Assembly (NCBI RefSeq): GCF_004362525.1
Contig: NZ_SNXS01000004.1
Coordinates: 372,001-436,000 of the forward strand
DNA length: 64,000 nucleotides
Direction of reading: 5' to 3'
From: Roseateles toxinivorans
Lineage (GTDB): Bacteria > Pseudomonadota > Gammaproteobacteria > Burkholderiales > Burkholderiaceae_C
The notes below the pieces were generated by a model, which worked only from the letters and a program-made list of their open reading frames with translations, made no database searches and was not told where the DNA came from. A program made the position numbers and the translations under genes. Positions 1-10,986 of this stretch are shown here, in pieces; within the stretch, counting starts at the first letter, position 1, and the number at the start of each line of letters is the position of its first letter.

Positions 1-1
1 C

Positions 2-1906
<1,905 letters not shown>

Positions 1907-1938
1907 GTCGGAAAATGCTGCTAAGCCCCGCAAAGGGC

Positions 1939-1968
1939 TTGCGCAGCAAGTTGAAATCGGCATATAAT
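1939..1968 (+). promoter_or_regulatory. Sigma-70-type promoter for the tRNA cluster
   Basis: A TTGCGC -35 element (1939-1944) lies 18 bp before a perfect TATAAT -10 box (1963-1968), about 57 bp upstream of the first tRNA. A short hairpin (AAGCCC/GGGCTT, 1923-1940) overlaps the -35 box and may end lon transcription weakly, but it has no following T-run. The promoter is inferred from match and position. Confidence 0.7.
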
Positions 1969-2025
1969 TCGAGCTTCGGCGGAAACGAAAACGTTGTTTG
2001 AGTTGAAGTCGAAAGTAAGGAAAAT

Positions 2026-2101
2026 GCGGGTGTAGCTCAGTTGGTAGAGCGCGACCTTGCCAAGGTCGAGGTCACGAGTTCGAGCCTCGTTACCCGCTCC
2101 A
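2026..2101 (+). tRNA. glyT(GCC): tRNA-Gly (GCC), copy 1
   Basis: The 76-nt cloverleaf includes an encoded CCA end. The acceptor stem GCGGGTG pairs with TACCCGC (one G-U pair). The anticodon loop TTGCCAA gives anticodon GCC, and the T arm has TTCGAGC. The sequence is identical to the copy at 2264-2339. Confidence 0.97.
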
Positions 2102-2178
2102 GATGTGATCAGAAACTTGTGCTCTGGCAGGCACGCAAGAGTTTCTGAAGTTTGAAAAGAATCCCACCAAAGGTTCTT

Positions 2179-2252
2179 GGCGCGATAGCAAATCGGTTAT
2201 GCCCCGGATTGCAAATCCGGTTAGGCCGGTTCGACTCCGGCTCGCGCCTCCA
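2179..2252 (+). tRNA. cysT(GCA): tRNA-Cys (GCA)
   Basis: The 74-nt cloverleaf ends in an encoded CCA. The acceptor stem GGCGCGA pairs with TCGCGCC. The anticodon loop TTGCAAA sits on a CCGGA/TCCGG stem, giving anticodon GCA. It lies between the two tRNA-Gly copies and is probably cotranscribed with them. Confidence 0.96.
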
Positions 2253-2263
2253 GGCAGTGAATT

Positions 2264-2339
2264 GCGGGTGTAGCTCAGTTGGTAGAGCGCGACCTTGCCA
2301 AGGTCGAGGTCACGAGTTCGAGCCTCGTTACCCGCTCCA
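2264..2339 (+). tRNA. glyT(GCC): tRNA-Gly (GCC), copy 2
   Basis: This is an exact 76-nt duplicate of the tRNA at 2026-2101, with anticodon GCC and encoded CCA. It is the last member of the Gly-Cys-Gly cluster and is followed directly by a terminator hairpin. Confidence 0.97.
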
Positions 2340-2361
2340 AATTCCTGGTTCGCCAGGTACG

Positions 2362-2395
2362 AAAACGCCCTGCATGCAAATGCAGGGCGTTTTTG
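2362..2395 (+). terminator. Intrinsic terminator after the tRNA cluster
   Basis: A perfect 14-bp stem (2362-2375 with 2380-2393) has a 4-nt GCAA loop and ends in a T-run. The A-run on the other side means it can also act on the opposite strand, so it probably also ends the leftward ridA-dsbB transcript. Confidence 0.92.
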
Positions 2396-2408
2396 TTTGT
2401 GTGCTTGA

Positions 2409-2903
2409 TCAGCGCTTGTTGCGCAGTGCCAGCACCGACAGCAGCAGGGTCAGCGCGTACAGCAGGCCACTCCAGATCTCGTAGGGCAGGCCCAGCAGCC
2501 GGTATTGCGACGCTTCGCTGCAAGAGGCGGTGACCATGAACAGCGCCGGCACGGCCGACTCCAGCGACAGCTCGGTCAGCACACGGTCGGCAAAAGTCAT
2601 CGCGCAAGAGGCCATCTGCGAGGCCACCTCGTGCTGGTAGTAGGCTGCAGCCACGCCACCCAGGGCCAGCAGGGCGATCAGACCGAAAGCCGCGACCTGG
2701 GCAGCGCGAATCCGGCCGGCCAGCCAGCCCAGGCCGGCCACCGCAGCAATCAGCAGGAATACCAGTCGCTGCAGCACGCACCAGGGGCAGGGCTTCACAT
2801 CGAACAGATGCTGGGCCACCAGGGCGGCGCCGACGGCGGCCAGGCTGCCCAGGCAGATAAGGGCCAGCAGGCGCTGGCCCTTGAACAGTTCGCCCAGCCT
2901 CAA
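2409..2903 (-). CDS. dsbB: Disulfide bond formation protein B (DsbB)
   Basis: DsbB is the inner-membrane quinone reductase that reoxidises periplasmic DsbA. The 164-residue product has four hydrophobic segments. The first periplasmic loop carries the CPWC redox pair near residue 40, and the second loop carries Cys in MASCAMTF and ASCSEA, matching the two-pair family pattern. Length is normal. The start is a TTG whose bases overlap the ridA stop (TTGA), and no ATG lies downstream before the first membrane segment. This implies translational coupling with ridA. A bidirectional terminator follows the gene. Confidence 0.93.
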   Translation of the reverse strand: MRLGELFKGQRLLALICLGSLAAVGAALVAQHLFDVKPCPWCVLQRLVFLLIAAVAGLGWLAGRIRAAQVAAFGLIALLALGGVAAAYYQHEVASQMASCAMTFADRVLTELSLESAVPALFMVTASCSEASQYRLLGLPYEIWSGLLYALTLLLSVLALRNKR

Positions 2904-3364
2904 GCTGCGCTCACTTCCGCAATCATGTCGATCTCGACGCAGGCGCCCAGCGGCACCTGGGCCACGCCGTAGGCGGCGCGCGCGTGCGTGCCCTTGTCGC
3001 CGAAGATCTCGGCCAGCAACTCGGAGCAGCCGTTGGTGACCAGATGCTGTTCGGTGAAGTCGCCGGTGCTGTTGACCAGGCTCATCAGCTTGACGATGCG
3101 GGTGACGCGGTTCAGATCGCCGACGGCAGCGTGCAGGGTGCCCAGCAGATCGATGGCGACCGCGCGGGCGGCCAGCTTGCCGGTGGCGGTATCAACATTC
3201 TTGCCGAGCTGGCCGACCCAGGGCTTGCCGTCCTTCTTGGCAATGTGGCCTGACAGGAAGACCAGATTACCGGTCTGCACAAAGGGCACATAGGCGGCGG
3301 CCGGCGCGGCGACGGGCGGCAGTTCGATGCCGAGGGACTTGAGACGGTCGTAGATATTGGACAT
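2900..3364 (-). CDS. ridA: RidA/YjgF/YER057c family protein
   Basis: The 154-residue product is a RidA-family protein. Canonical members hydrolyse reactive enamine/imine intermediates released by PLP enzymes. The conserved G-x-L-V-F-L-S-G-H segment near residue 35 and the C-terminal PLGACVEIDMIA stretch support the call. This looks like the longer YjgF subgroup rather than canonical RidA, so the exact activity is uncertain. I chose the ATG at 3364 (MSNIYDRLK) over an upstream TTG at 3397 because the extra residues do not resemble the family. It is divergent from comEC and overlaps dsbB. Confidence 0.9.
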   Translation of the reverse strand: MSNIYDRLKSLGIELPPVAAPAAAYVPFVQTGNLVFLSGHIAKKDGKPWVGQLGKNVDTATGKLAARAVAIDLLGTLHAAVGDLNRVTRIVKLMSLVNSTGDFTEQHLVTNGCSELLAEIFGDKGTHARAAYGVAQVPLGACVEIDMIAEVSAA

Positions 3365-3429
3365 AGGGCAAGCCTGGGTGAGTCGAAGTGGCGGCAATCC
3401 TACACTGCTGACCAGGGAGGCATAGAAGC

Positions 3430-5844
3430 TTGAAGCTCGGCCTGACTGCTCTGATGGGTTCTTGCCTGTCCAGCCTGCTGGGCATGGCCGGCGTGCAGCT
3501 GCTCGCCGAGTTGCCAGGCCTGGCTGCGCTGCTCTGGCTGGGTCTTGGCGCCGCTCTGCTGCTGGGCCTTGGATGGCGGTGGCGCCAGCTCACCTCGGTG
3601 GTGTTGGCGTTCGCGCTGCTGGGCTTTGGCTACGGCGCCTGGCGTGCTCACCTGGCGATGAGTCAGCAACTGCCTGCCGCCTGGGAAGGACGCGATATTT
3701 CGCTGCTGGGCCTGGTCGCCTCGCTGCCCCAGCCGACCGTGGGCATCGCTGGAGACCCGGGCTGGCGCTTCCACTTCGAGGTCGAGGCGGTGCTCACACC
3801 GGGTGCGCAGGTGCCCCAGCGCCTGCTGCTGGCGGCCTATGGCCCGGCTGAAGCGGCGCCGTCGCGATGGCGGGTTGGCGATCAATGGCGGCTGACGGTG
3901 CGGCTGCGCCGGCCCCACGGTCTGATGAATCCCCACGGCTTCGATTACGAGCTGTGGCTGCTGGAGCAGGGGCTGCGCGCGACCGGCACGGTGCGACCCG
4001 GCGCCCAGCCCTTGCAATCGGCCGCGGCCTATCCGGTGGACCGGTTGCGGCAGTCGCTGCGTGACAGGATCTACCGCCACGTGCCCGACAGCAGTGCGGC
4101 CGGCGTGCTGGCGGCGCTGTCGCTGGGCGACCAGGGGGCGATCGCTCGTGAGGACTGGGCGCTGTACCGCCAGACCGGCATTGCGCACCTGATGGCCATC
4201 AGCGGCCTGCACATCACCATGTTTGCCTGGATCTTCGGCGCGCTGGTCGGGCGGTTGTGGCGCAGGGGGCCAGGTCTGATGCTGTGGCTGCCGGCGCCGC
4301 AGGCGGCGCTTTGGGGAGGTGTGTCGGCGGCGCTGGCCTATGCCCTGTTCGCCGGCTGGGGTGTGCCGGCCCAGCGCACGGTCTGGATGCTGGTCACCCT
4401 GGTGCTGCTGCGTTCGCTGGGGCGTCTGTGGCCCTGGCCCATGATGCTGCTGGCAGCCGCCTGGGTCGTCTGCGTGATCGATCCCTGGGCGCTGACGCAG
4501 GCGGGTTTTTGGTTGTCCTTCGTCGCGGTGGGTCTGTTGATGGCCACCGGCCCGGATCAGCCCGCGATGACAGCCGCGTCGCGCTGGCGGGAGCGCCTGA
4601 CGCACAGTCTGCGCAGCACCTGGCACACGCAATGGGTGGCCACCTTGGGCCTGGCGCCGCTGAGCCTGCTGCTTTTTCAGCAGGTGTCGGTGGTCGGCAT
4701 GGTGGCCAATCTGCTGGCCATACCGCTGGTGACCCTGCTGATCACGCCGCTAGCGCTGCTGGGCGCGGCGCTACCCCTGCTGTGGCAGGTGGCCGCCTGG
4801 CTGGTGCAGGCGCTGAATCTGGGCCTGCAAGGATTGGCCACCCAGCCGATGGCCGTCTGGTCCGTGCCGGTGGCGCCATTGTGGGCCCAGGCCGGCGGCC
4901 TGCTGGCCGGGCTGCTGCTGGTGTTGCCGCTGCCCTGGCGCGTGCGTGCACTGGGCCTGCCGCTGGCCCTGCCCCTGCTGTGGCCGGTGCTGCCGCAAAT
5001 GGCACCGGGCCGCTTCGAGGTGCTGGCCATCGATGTAGGTCAGGGCACGGCCGTGCTGGTGCGCACCCGTGAGCACCTGCTGCTTTACGACAGCGGCCCG
5101 GCCTATGCCTTTGACAGCAATGCCGGTCAGCGGGTGATCCTGCCGCTGCTGCGCGCCCGCGGCGAGCGCCGAATCGACGTGCTGATGCTGAGCCACCGCG
5201 ACAGCGACCATGTCGGCGGTGCGGCCAGCATCCTGAAGGAGTTCGATGTCCGTGCACTGAGCAGTTCGCTGGAGGCCGAGCATACGCTGCTGCTTGCGGC
5301 GCCGCGGGCCACCCGCTGCGTGGCCGGCCAGCAATGGGTCTGGGATGGGGTCAGGTTTGAAGTCTTGCATCCACTGCCCGAAGCTTATGCCGGCCCGAGC
5401 AAATCGAATGCGATGTCCTGCGTACTGCGGGTCAGCAGTGCGCAGACCGGCCAGAGCCTGCTGCTGACTGGCGACATCGAGGCGGCGCAGGAGCAGGCCC
5501 TGGTGTCGCGATCGGGGCTGGCGCTGCGCAGCCAGGTGCTGACCGCCCCGCACCACGGCAGCAAGACCTCATCGACCGCCGAGCTGCTTGACGCGGTGGC
5601 GCCGCAGACTGCTGTCTTCCAGGCCGGCTACCGCAACCGCTTCGGCCATCCGGCTGCCAGTGTGATGGCCCGCTACGAGGCGCGGCATATTGCTGTAGTG
5701 ACCAGTGCCGACTGCGGCGCCTGGCGCTGGGACGGCCTGACCAGCATCTGCGAGCGCGACCGCCGGCGGCGCTATTGGCATGCACCGCGCCAGGCTGCCG
5801 CTGTGTCATCGCCCGGCCACGACGCTCCGGAGTCACCGTTGTGA
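3430..5844 (+). CDS. comEC: ComEC/Rec2 DNA internalisation protein
   Basis: ComEC forms the inner-membrane channel that brings single-stranded DNA into the cytoplasm during natural transformation. The 804-residue product has the full architecture. It starts with N-terminal membrane segments and a soluble N-terminal (DUF4131) region. The multi-pass Competence domain follows, including a GVLAALSLGDQ stretch and a LMAISGLH motif. The C-terminal metallo-beta-lactamase domain has AIDVGQGTAVLV and the metal motif SHRDSDHVGG near residue 588. The start is TTG at 3430, and no better ATG precedes the conserved region. The 3' end overlaps the convergent mltB gene by 12 bp. An intact gene suggests competence potential. 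Confidence 0.95.
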   Translation: MKLGLTALMGSCLSSLLGMAGVQLLAELPGLAALLWLGLGAALLLGLGWRWRQLTSVVLAFALLGFGYGAWRAHLAMSQQLPAAWEGRDISLLGLVASLPQPTVGIAGDPGWRFHFEVEAVLTPGAQVPQRLLLAAYGPAEAAPSRWRVGDQWRLTVRLRRPHGLMNPHGFDYELWLLEQGLRATGTVRPGAQPLQSAAAYPVDRLRQSLRDRIYRHVPDSSAAGVLAALSLGDQGAIAREDWALYRQTGIAHLMAISGLHITMFAWIFGALVGRLWRRGPGLMLWLPAPQAALWGGVSAALAYALFAGWGVPAQRTVWMLVTLVLLRSLGRLWPWPMMLLAAAWVVCVIDPWALTQAGFWLSFVAVGLLMATGPDQPAMTAASRWRERLTHSLRSTWHTQWVATLGLAPLSLLLFQQVSVVGMVANLLAIPLVTLLITPLALLGAALPLLWQVAAWLVQALNLGLQGLATQPMAVWSVPVAPLWAQAGGLLAGLLLVLPLPWRVRALGLPLALPLLWPVLPQMAPGRFEVLAIDVGQGTAVLVRTREHLLLYDSGPAYAFDSNAGQRVILPLLRARGERRIDVLMLSHRDSDHVGGAASILKEFDVRALSSSLEAEHTLLLAAPRATRCVAGQQWVWDGVRFEVLHPLPEAYAGPSKSNAMSCVLRVSSAQTGQSLLLTGDIEAAQEQALVSRSGLALRSQVLTAPHHGSKTSSTAELLDAVAPQTAVFQAGYRNRFGHPAASVMARYEARHIAVVTSADCGAWRWDGLTSICERDRRRRYWHAPRQAAAVSSPGHDAPESPL

Positions 5845-6918
5845 GGCAATCTCCTGACCCAACGCTATCACCGCCATCGCGTAGTAGCTGGACCAGTTGT
5901 AGCGCGTCAGCGCATAGAAGTTGGCCGTGCCGGCCACATAGCTGGGCGCGGCCTCGCCGTTCTGCAGCTCGACCAGGGCCAGAGGACCGGCATGCTGCCT
6001 CCCATCCTCGGACAGCACGGCGCCCAGCTCCACCATTTGCGCGGCGCTGAACGAGGGCAGGATGTCGGGCGCCAGCAAGGTGGCGCGGGCGCTGCTGTCC
6101 ACCGGCACGCGGATCTCGAAGGTGAGGGGCAGGTCGCGCTGCCAGCTATGCTGGACCAGGTAGTGGGCGACGCTGCCGATCGCATCGGCGGGGCTGTTCA
6201 CCAGGTCGATCCGGCCGCTGCCGTCGAAGTCCACCGCATGGCGGTTCCAGCTGCCGGGCATGAACTGGGGCAGGCCCATGGCGCCCGCGTAGGAGCCCTT
6301 GACGGTCAGCGGGTCCAGGCCCTCGCGCTTGCTGAGTATCAGGAACTGGCGCAGTTCCTCGCGAAAGAACTCGGAGCGGTCCTTGCGGCCCGGAGGGAAG
6401 TCGAAACCCAGGGTCGTCAGCGCATCGATGATGCGAAAGCCGCCCATGATCTGGCCGTAGAAGGTTTCCACGCCGATCAGGCCGACGATGATGGCCGCCG
6501 GCACGCCGTACTGCTCGCTGGCGCGGTTCAAGCTCGCCTCATGCTCGCGCCAGAAGGCCAGGCCGGCCTGTATGCGCCGGGGCTCGACGAACATCGCCCG
6601 GTAGGCGGCCCAGTTCTTGGCCGTGCCGGCCGGCGGCGGCATGATCAGACGCTGCACCGTCGGGTGCTTCTGCGCCTGGGCCATCTGGCTCTGCAGCGCT
6701 TGCAGCTCGGCCGCATCCCAGCCCTGGGCCTGGGCCAGGTCCTGAGCAAAGCGCATCAGATCCTCGCGGCGGCCATAGGGTTTGGGGGCGGCGTCCTTGA
6801 CCGCCTTGGCATGGATCTTGGCCTTGCTCTTCTTTTTCTGCGCGGCTTCGGCGCTGGGGGCGAGCAGGGCGAAGGCGCAGACTGTGATGGGGAGCAGCAG
6901 GCGGGACAGTGTGGGCAT
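5833..6918 (-). CDS. mltB: Membrane-bound lytic murein transglycosylase B
   Basis: MltB cleaves the MurNAc-GlcNAc bond of peptidoglycan, leaving 1,6-anhydro ends. The 361-residue product has a signal peptide ending near ALLAPSAEA and a Lys-rich linker. The SLT_2 domain contains the catalytic glutamate in GVETFYG (about residue 152) and the family stretches SYAGAMGLPQFMPG and DFDGSGRIDL. No lipobox cysteine is evident, so it may be a soluble periplasmic form. It starts 9 bp after the transglutaminase gene ends, making it the last gene of the moxR operon. Its 3' end overlaps comEC. Confidence 0.94.
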   Translation of the reverse strand: MPTLSRLLLPITVCAFALLAPSAEAAQKKKSKAKIHAKAVKDAAPKPYGRREDLMRFAQDLAQAQGWDAAELQALQSQMAQAQKHPTVQRLIMPPPAGTAKNWAAYRAMFVEPRRIQAGLAFWREHEASLNRASEQYGVPAAIIVGLIGVETFYGQIMGGFRIIDALTTLGFDFPPGRKDRSEFFREELRQFLILSKREGLDPLTVKGSYAGAMGLPQFMPGSWNRHAVDFDGSGRIDLVNSPADAIGSVAHYLVQHSWQRDLPLTFEIRVPVDSSARATLLAPDILPSFSAAQMVELGAVLSEDGRQHAGPLALVELQNGEAAPSYVAGTANFYALTRYNWSSYYAMAVIALGQEIASQR

Positions 6919-6927
6919 GGATCGGGT

Positions 6928-8982
6928 TCAGGAAGAGTAGGGGCCCAGCCGGGCGGCGGCTGACTTGAAGTCGCGCCACCAGGGCTTGGGGGCCAGGTGT
7001 TGTGCGCCCTGGGCGTAGCGCTGCTTTTCCAGCGCTTCAAGCAGTTGCGCCAGCGGTTCGGCGGCGGCGCCGCGCAGCGTGCGCAGCTGCTGCGCCAGGC
7101 TGCGCGGGCCCATATGGGCTTGAGCGTCGAGGCCCAGATCTTGCAAAGCCTTGATCAGTCGGCTGCGCTGGCGCTCCCAGGGGTCGCGGCGGCGCGCGTC
7201 CCATTGGGTCCAGGCCATGCCGGCCAGCGCGACGATCACGATCACGCCGGCAATCAGCTGCGTCAGCGCCTGCCAGTCGGGTGAGCTCCAACCCAGCTTG
7301 CGCATCAGCTCGAACTGCTGCGCTTTCGAATAGTTGAGCACCCACTGGTTCCAGCGGTTGTTCAGATTCTCCCAGCCGCGCCTGACGCCCAGCCACAGCT
7401 CCGGGTTGACCGTGCCAAGGGCTCCGCCGATCAGACCCGGTGCCGGTTGCAACTGGCGGCTGATGCTGATGCGCTCGGGCGCCACCGCCGCGGTCGGGTC
7501 GGCGCGCATCCAGCCCTGGCCCTCGGCCCAGAACTCGGCCCAGGCATGGGCATGGCTGTTGCGCACGATCAAGTAGCCGTCCTGAAGTTGCGGATCGGCG
7601 CCCTGAAAGCCGGTGACGACACGGGCCGGCACATCCATGGCCCGCATCACGACCACGAAGGCGGCGGCGAAATGCTCGCAAAAGCCCAGCCTGCGGTCGA
7701 ACCAGAATTCGTCCACCACATGGGGCGAGTCCTCGCCGTAGCGGCCAGGGGCCAGGGTGTAGGTGAAGTCCTCGCGCTTGATATGGCTCATCACCGCAGC
7801 GGCCAGCGTGGGTGCATCGGCTTGGGCGAGATCGGGGCGGTTGCGCAGCGCGCTGGCCCAGGCGAGCGTGCGCGGGTTCAGACCGGGCGGCAGCTGGACG
7901 TCCTGGCGCAGGCTCAGGTCCGGCTGGAAAGGGCCGGCGCGATAGCCCAGCCAGGCGCTGGCTTCGAAACGCAGACGCTCTGTGACGGTGCGGGCGGCCA
8001 GCCATTGCAGGTCGGCACTCCGGGTGACGCGCAGCTCATCCACCATGAAGCTGCTGCCGGGCGGCTGGTCCGATGACTCCAGCAGCGGCAGCACTCTTAG
8101 CCGCAGCGGCTCCAGCGTGATCTCGTAGTCCAGCTTCTGACCGCCGGTGCGCCAGCTGGGGCGCCGTGAAGGCAGGCTGGGGTCGCGTTCCGCCGGCAGC
8201 CATTGCCGGCCATCGAAGCGGCTCAGCACCGGGCCGCGGAAGTACAAGCTCTCGGGCGGCGGCACAGGCCCTGCGAAGCGCAACCGCATCGCGATGCTCT
8301 CGTCATTGGCGATCTCGGACATGGCGCCCAGGCTCAGCTGGTTGGACAGACCGGTGCGCCCGACATTCTCCGAAGGCACGCCCCACAACGGGCCGATGCG
8401 GGGAAACAGCAGGAACAGCAGCACCACGGCCGGCGTGCCATACAGCGTGGTGCGTGCGGCCACAAAGGCGGCGCGTTGCAGCGGTGGATGGCCCACCGGC
8501 ATCTGGGCCAGGACCACGGCCGTCAGCAGGGCCCAGACGGTCAGCAGCATCAGCAGCGCCGTCAGCAACGACTGTGAATACAGGAAGTGGGTCAGCACCA
8601 GGAAGAAGCCGAGGAAGAAGACAACAAAGGCGTCGCGCCGTGCGCGCAGCTCCAGCGTCTTCAGCGCCATCAGCATCACCAGCAGGGTGACGCCGGCCTC
8701 GCGGCCCAGCAGGGTGCGGTGGGTGGCAAAAGTCAGGCCAACAACGATGGCCAGCACCGCGACCAGAATCCAGCGGCCGGGCAGTGCCGCCCCCAGCAAC
8801 GCCAGGCGCGCGCGCCAGACCAGCACCGCCGCGGTGATGACGCTGCACCAGGCAGGCAGATGGCTGGCATGGGGCGCGATGGTCAGCGCGATGACGGCCA
8901 GCAGAAACATCGTGTCCCGGGTTTCGCGCGGCAGATGCCGCCACCCTGACCAGCTTGGTAACCAGGCTCGCGTCGCACTCAT
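6928..8982 (-). CDS. tgpA: TgpA-type membrane transglutaminase-like protein (DUF3488/DUF4129)
   Basis: The 684-residue product has about six N-terminal membrane segments (DUF3488). A periplasmic transglutaminase-core domain has a Cys-His-Asp triad visible in GFCEHF (about residue 433), NSHAHAWAEF (about 478) and RADPT (about 494). A further membrane segment and a C-terminal DUF4129 region follow. TgpA of Pseudomonas aeruginosa is an essential inner-membrane protein of this type, and its in vivo substrate is unsettled. The ATG at 8982 overlaps the stop of the DUF58 gene as ATGA, which favours it over a longer reading frame running upstream. The gene belongs to the common moxR-DUF58-tgpA operon. 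Confidence 0.92.
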   Translation of the reverse strand: MSATRAWLPSWSGWRHLPRETRDTMFLLAVIALTIAPHASHLPAWCSVITAAVLVWRARLALLGAALPGRWILVAVLAIVVGLTFATHRTLLGREAGVTLLVMLMALKTLELRARRDAFVVFFLGFFLVLTHFLYSQSLLTALLMLLTVWALLTAVVLAQMPVGHPPLQRAAFVAARTTLYGTPAVVLLFLLFPRIGPLWGVPSENVGRTGLSNQLSLGAMSEIANDESIAMRLRFAGPVPPPESLYFRGPVLSRFDGRQWLPAERDPSLPSRRPSWRTGGQKLDYEITLEPLRLRVLPLLESSDQPPGSSFMVDELRVTRSADLQWLAARTVTERLRFEASAWLGYRAGPFQPDLSLRQDVQLPPGLNPRTLAWASALRNRPDLAQADAPTLAAAVMSHIKREDFTYTLAPGRYGEDSPHVVDEFWFDRRLGFCEHFAAAFVVVMRAMDVPARVVTGFQGADPQLQDGYLIVRNSHAHAWAEFWAEGQGWMRADPTAAVAPERISISRQLQPAPGLIGGALGTVNPELWLGVRRGWENLNNRWNQWVLNYSKAQQFELMRKLGWSSPDWQALTQLIAGVIVIVALAGMAWTQWDARRRDPWERQRSRLIKALQDLGLDAQAHMGPRSLAQQLRTLRGAAAEPLAQLLEALEKQRYAQGAQHLAPKPWWRDFKSAAARLGPYSS

Positions 8983-9995
8983 GCCGCGAACCCCCATAGG
9001 GCAAGGGCCCGCAAACACTCGCGCTGATGCAACTCGCCCTGGCCGGGCGCGAGCTCCGTGCCGGGCAGGCGCAGTCCGTAGTCCAGGCCCAGGTCCTGCG
9101 CGCGCAGCAGCCAGGCGGTCAGGCGCGACAGTCGTTGCTCGGGGTCCAGCCCCGCGCAGTGGCCATAGTCCAGCCACAGTTCATGGCTGACGCTGGTGCT
9201 GGTGTCGCGGCTGACCAGCTCGCCGCCGGTCTGCAAGGCCTGGGCGGCCTTCTTCCAGACTACCAGTTTCAGCGGATCGCCGCGCTGGTAGGCGCGCACG
9301 CCCTCGTACTCGCCGCCGCTGCTGGCACGCGAGCTGCCGGTATGGCCGTGCAGCGCCGAGGAGGCCGGCAGCGGCGGAGCCTGATCCTCCGGCCTGGGAT
9401 AGACCAGCACCTGGGCCGCCGGCCGCCAGATCGTCCAGACACCGAACAGGCCCAGCGGGAAGCGGGTCTCGGCACGCAGGGCCGGCACCGGCTGCAGGCC
9501 GCGCCGCTCGGGCAGGAAGCTCAATCGCGCTGAGGTCTGCGTGAGCGCCTGGGCATCCGTCCAGGTGATGTCGTGGGCATGCTCATGGCCGGCCAGGCGC
9601 AGGCCTATGCCGTGGCGCTGGGCGCCGGGGTTGGTCAGGCGAAGTTCCAGCAGCGCGGGCTGACCGGCAAAGGTCGGGTTGACCGGGCGCAGATGCAGGG
9701 TCAGGCCGCGCAGGGTGCCGTGGGTCGCATGCATCGAGGCCAGGCCGCTGCCGGCGAGCAGAAAGGTCAGCAGATAGCCCAGGCTCAACTGGTCGTTGAT
9801 CGAGGCCAGCAGCAGCAGCAACAGCAACGCAGCAAAGGCCAGGCCGGCCGGCGTGGGCAGGATATAGACATTGCGCTGCGTCAGGGTCAGCGTGTCGTGC
9901 GGCGTGTGGCGCAGCTCCCACCACTGGTTGATGCGTCGGCGCAGCGCCCAGCGGGGCAGCGATGTGGGCCGCGACGCGGGCAGGGGCGAAGACAT
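8979..9995 (-). CDS. DUF58 domain protein
   Basis: The 338-residue membrane-anchored product has two hydrophobic segments in its first 100 residues. The DUF58 signature GEYEGVRAYQRGDP followed by VVWKKAA lies near residue 235. DUF58 proteins commonly accompany MoxR ATPases and are thought to work with them in protein complex assembly, with no defined reaction. The chosen ATG at 9995 has a GGAG motif 9 nt upstream. A GTG two codons earlier is also possible. A longer frame upstream runs inside moxR and looks like a shadow. The gene is 14 bp from moxR and overlaps tgpA by 4 bp. Confidence 0.9.
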   Translation of the reverse strand: MSSPLPASRPTSLPRWALRRRINQWWELRHTPHDTLTLTQRNVYILPTPAGLAFAALLLLLLLASINDQLSLGYLLTFLLAGSGLASMHATHGTLRGLTLHLRPVNPTFAGQPALLELRLTNPGAQRHGIGLRLAGHEHAHDITWTDAQALTQTSARLSFLPERRGLQPVPALRAETRFPLGLFGVWTIWRPAAQVLVYPRPEDQAPPLPASSALHGHTGSSRASSGGEYEGVRAYQRGDPLKLVVWKKAAQALQTGGELVSRDTSTSVSHELWLDYGHCAGLDPEQRLSRLTAWLLRAQDLGLDYGLRLPGTELAPGQGELHQRECLRALALWGFAA

Positions 9996-10009
9996 CGCCA
10001 CGTGCTCCG

Positions 10010-10936
10010 TCAAGGCAGCGGCACGGCCGCGATCAGCGCGCGTACCTGTTCGACGCGGCCGCGCCCGCTGCCGGCCACCGGCACCAGCCGGTGCCCCACC
10101 GTCTGCGGCAGGATGGCCTGCACATCGTCGGGTGCCACATAGTCGCGCTGGTCGAGCAGGGCCCGCGCCTTGGCCGCGCGCAGCACGCCGATGCCGGCAC
10201 GCGGGCTCAGGCCCTCGGTGAACCACTGGCCGGAGCGGGTGGCGGCGATCAGGTTCTGCAGATAGTCCAGCAGGGCGTCCGAGGCATGGACCTCGCGCAC
10301 CGCGCGCTGCGCGTCCAGCATCTGCTGGGGCGTCATCAGCGCCGGCAGCTCGCGCAGTGCCTCGCGTCGGTCCTGGCCGGCCAGCAGAGCGCGCTCGGAC
10401 GCACGGTCGGGGTAGCCCAGGGTGATGCACATCAGGAAGCGGTCCAGCTGCGACTCGGGCAGCGGATAGGTGCCCAGCTGCTCGCTGGGGTTCTGCGTGG
10501 CGATGACGAAAAAGGGGGTGGGCAGCGGGCGCGTCTCGCCCTCGACGCTGACCTGCTGCTCCTCCATCGCCTCCAGCAGGGCGCTCTGCGTTTTCGGCCC
10601 GGCGCGATTGATCTCGTCGGCGAGCAGCACCTGGGCGAACACCGGGCCCGGGTGGAAGACGAACTTCTCGGCGGCGCGCTCATAGACGCTGACCCCGATC
10701 AGGTCGGACGGGATCATGTCCGCGGTGAACTGCACGCGGGAGAACTTCAGCCCCAGCGACACCGCCAGCGCATGAGCCAGGGTGGTTTTGCCGACGCCGG
10801 GAACGTCTTCGATCAGCAGGTGTCCACCTGCCAGCAGGCAGGCCAGGCTGTCGGCGATCTGCGGACGTTTGCCCACGATGATCGTGCTAATCTGGTCCAC
10901 CAACCGGTTCAGTTGTTCGGGCAATGCATGCTTCAT
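10010..10936 (-). CDS. moxR: MoxR-family AAA+ ATPase
   Basis: MoxR ATPases act as chaperones for the maturation of other protein complexes. The 308-residue product has Walker A EDVPGVGKTT, a LLADEINRA Walker B, the sensor-1 stretch ATQNPSEQLGTYPLPE and a lid domain with LSPRAGIGVLRAAKA. It is first in the operon moxR-DUF58-tgpA-mltB. The start is uncertain: ATG at 10936 gives MKHALPEQ, while ATG at 10948 and a further upstream codon are in frame. None has a clear Shine-Dalgarno. It is divergent from the deacetylase-like gene at 10987. Confidence 0.93.
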   Translation of the reverse strand: MKHALPEQLNRLVDQISTIIVGKRPQIADSLACLLAGGHLLIEDVPGVGKTTLAHALAVSLGLKFSRVQFTADMIPSDLIGVSVYERAAEKFVFHPGPVFAQVLLADEINRAGPKTQSALLEAMEEQQVSVEGETRPLPTPFFVIATQNPSEQLGTYPLPESQLDRFLMCITLGYPDRASERALLAGQDRREALRELPALMTPQQMLDAQRAVREVHASDALLDYLQNLIAATRSGQWFTEGLSPRAGIGVLRAAKARALLDQRDYVAPDDVQAILPQTVGHRLVPVAGSGRGRVEQVRALIAAVPLP

Positions 10937-10986
10937 GCAGCGCACCATAACCCAAAAAGTCAGCCCTCGTGCCGACTGAGACAAGC

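Noticed and set aside
2026-2339. Duplicate tRNA-Gly genes as an integration site for a mobile element
   Set aside because: The 76-bp repeats are complete functional tRNAs flanking tRNA-Cys. No integrase or foreign DNA lies between them.
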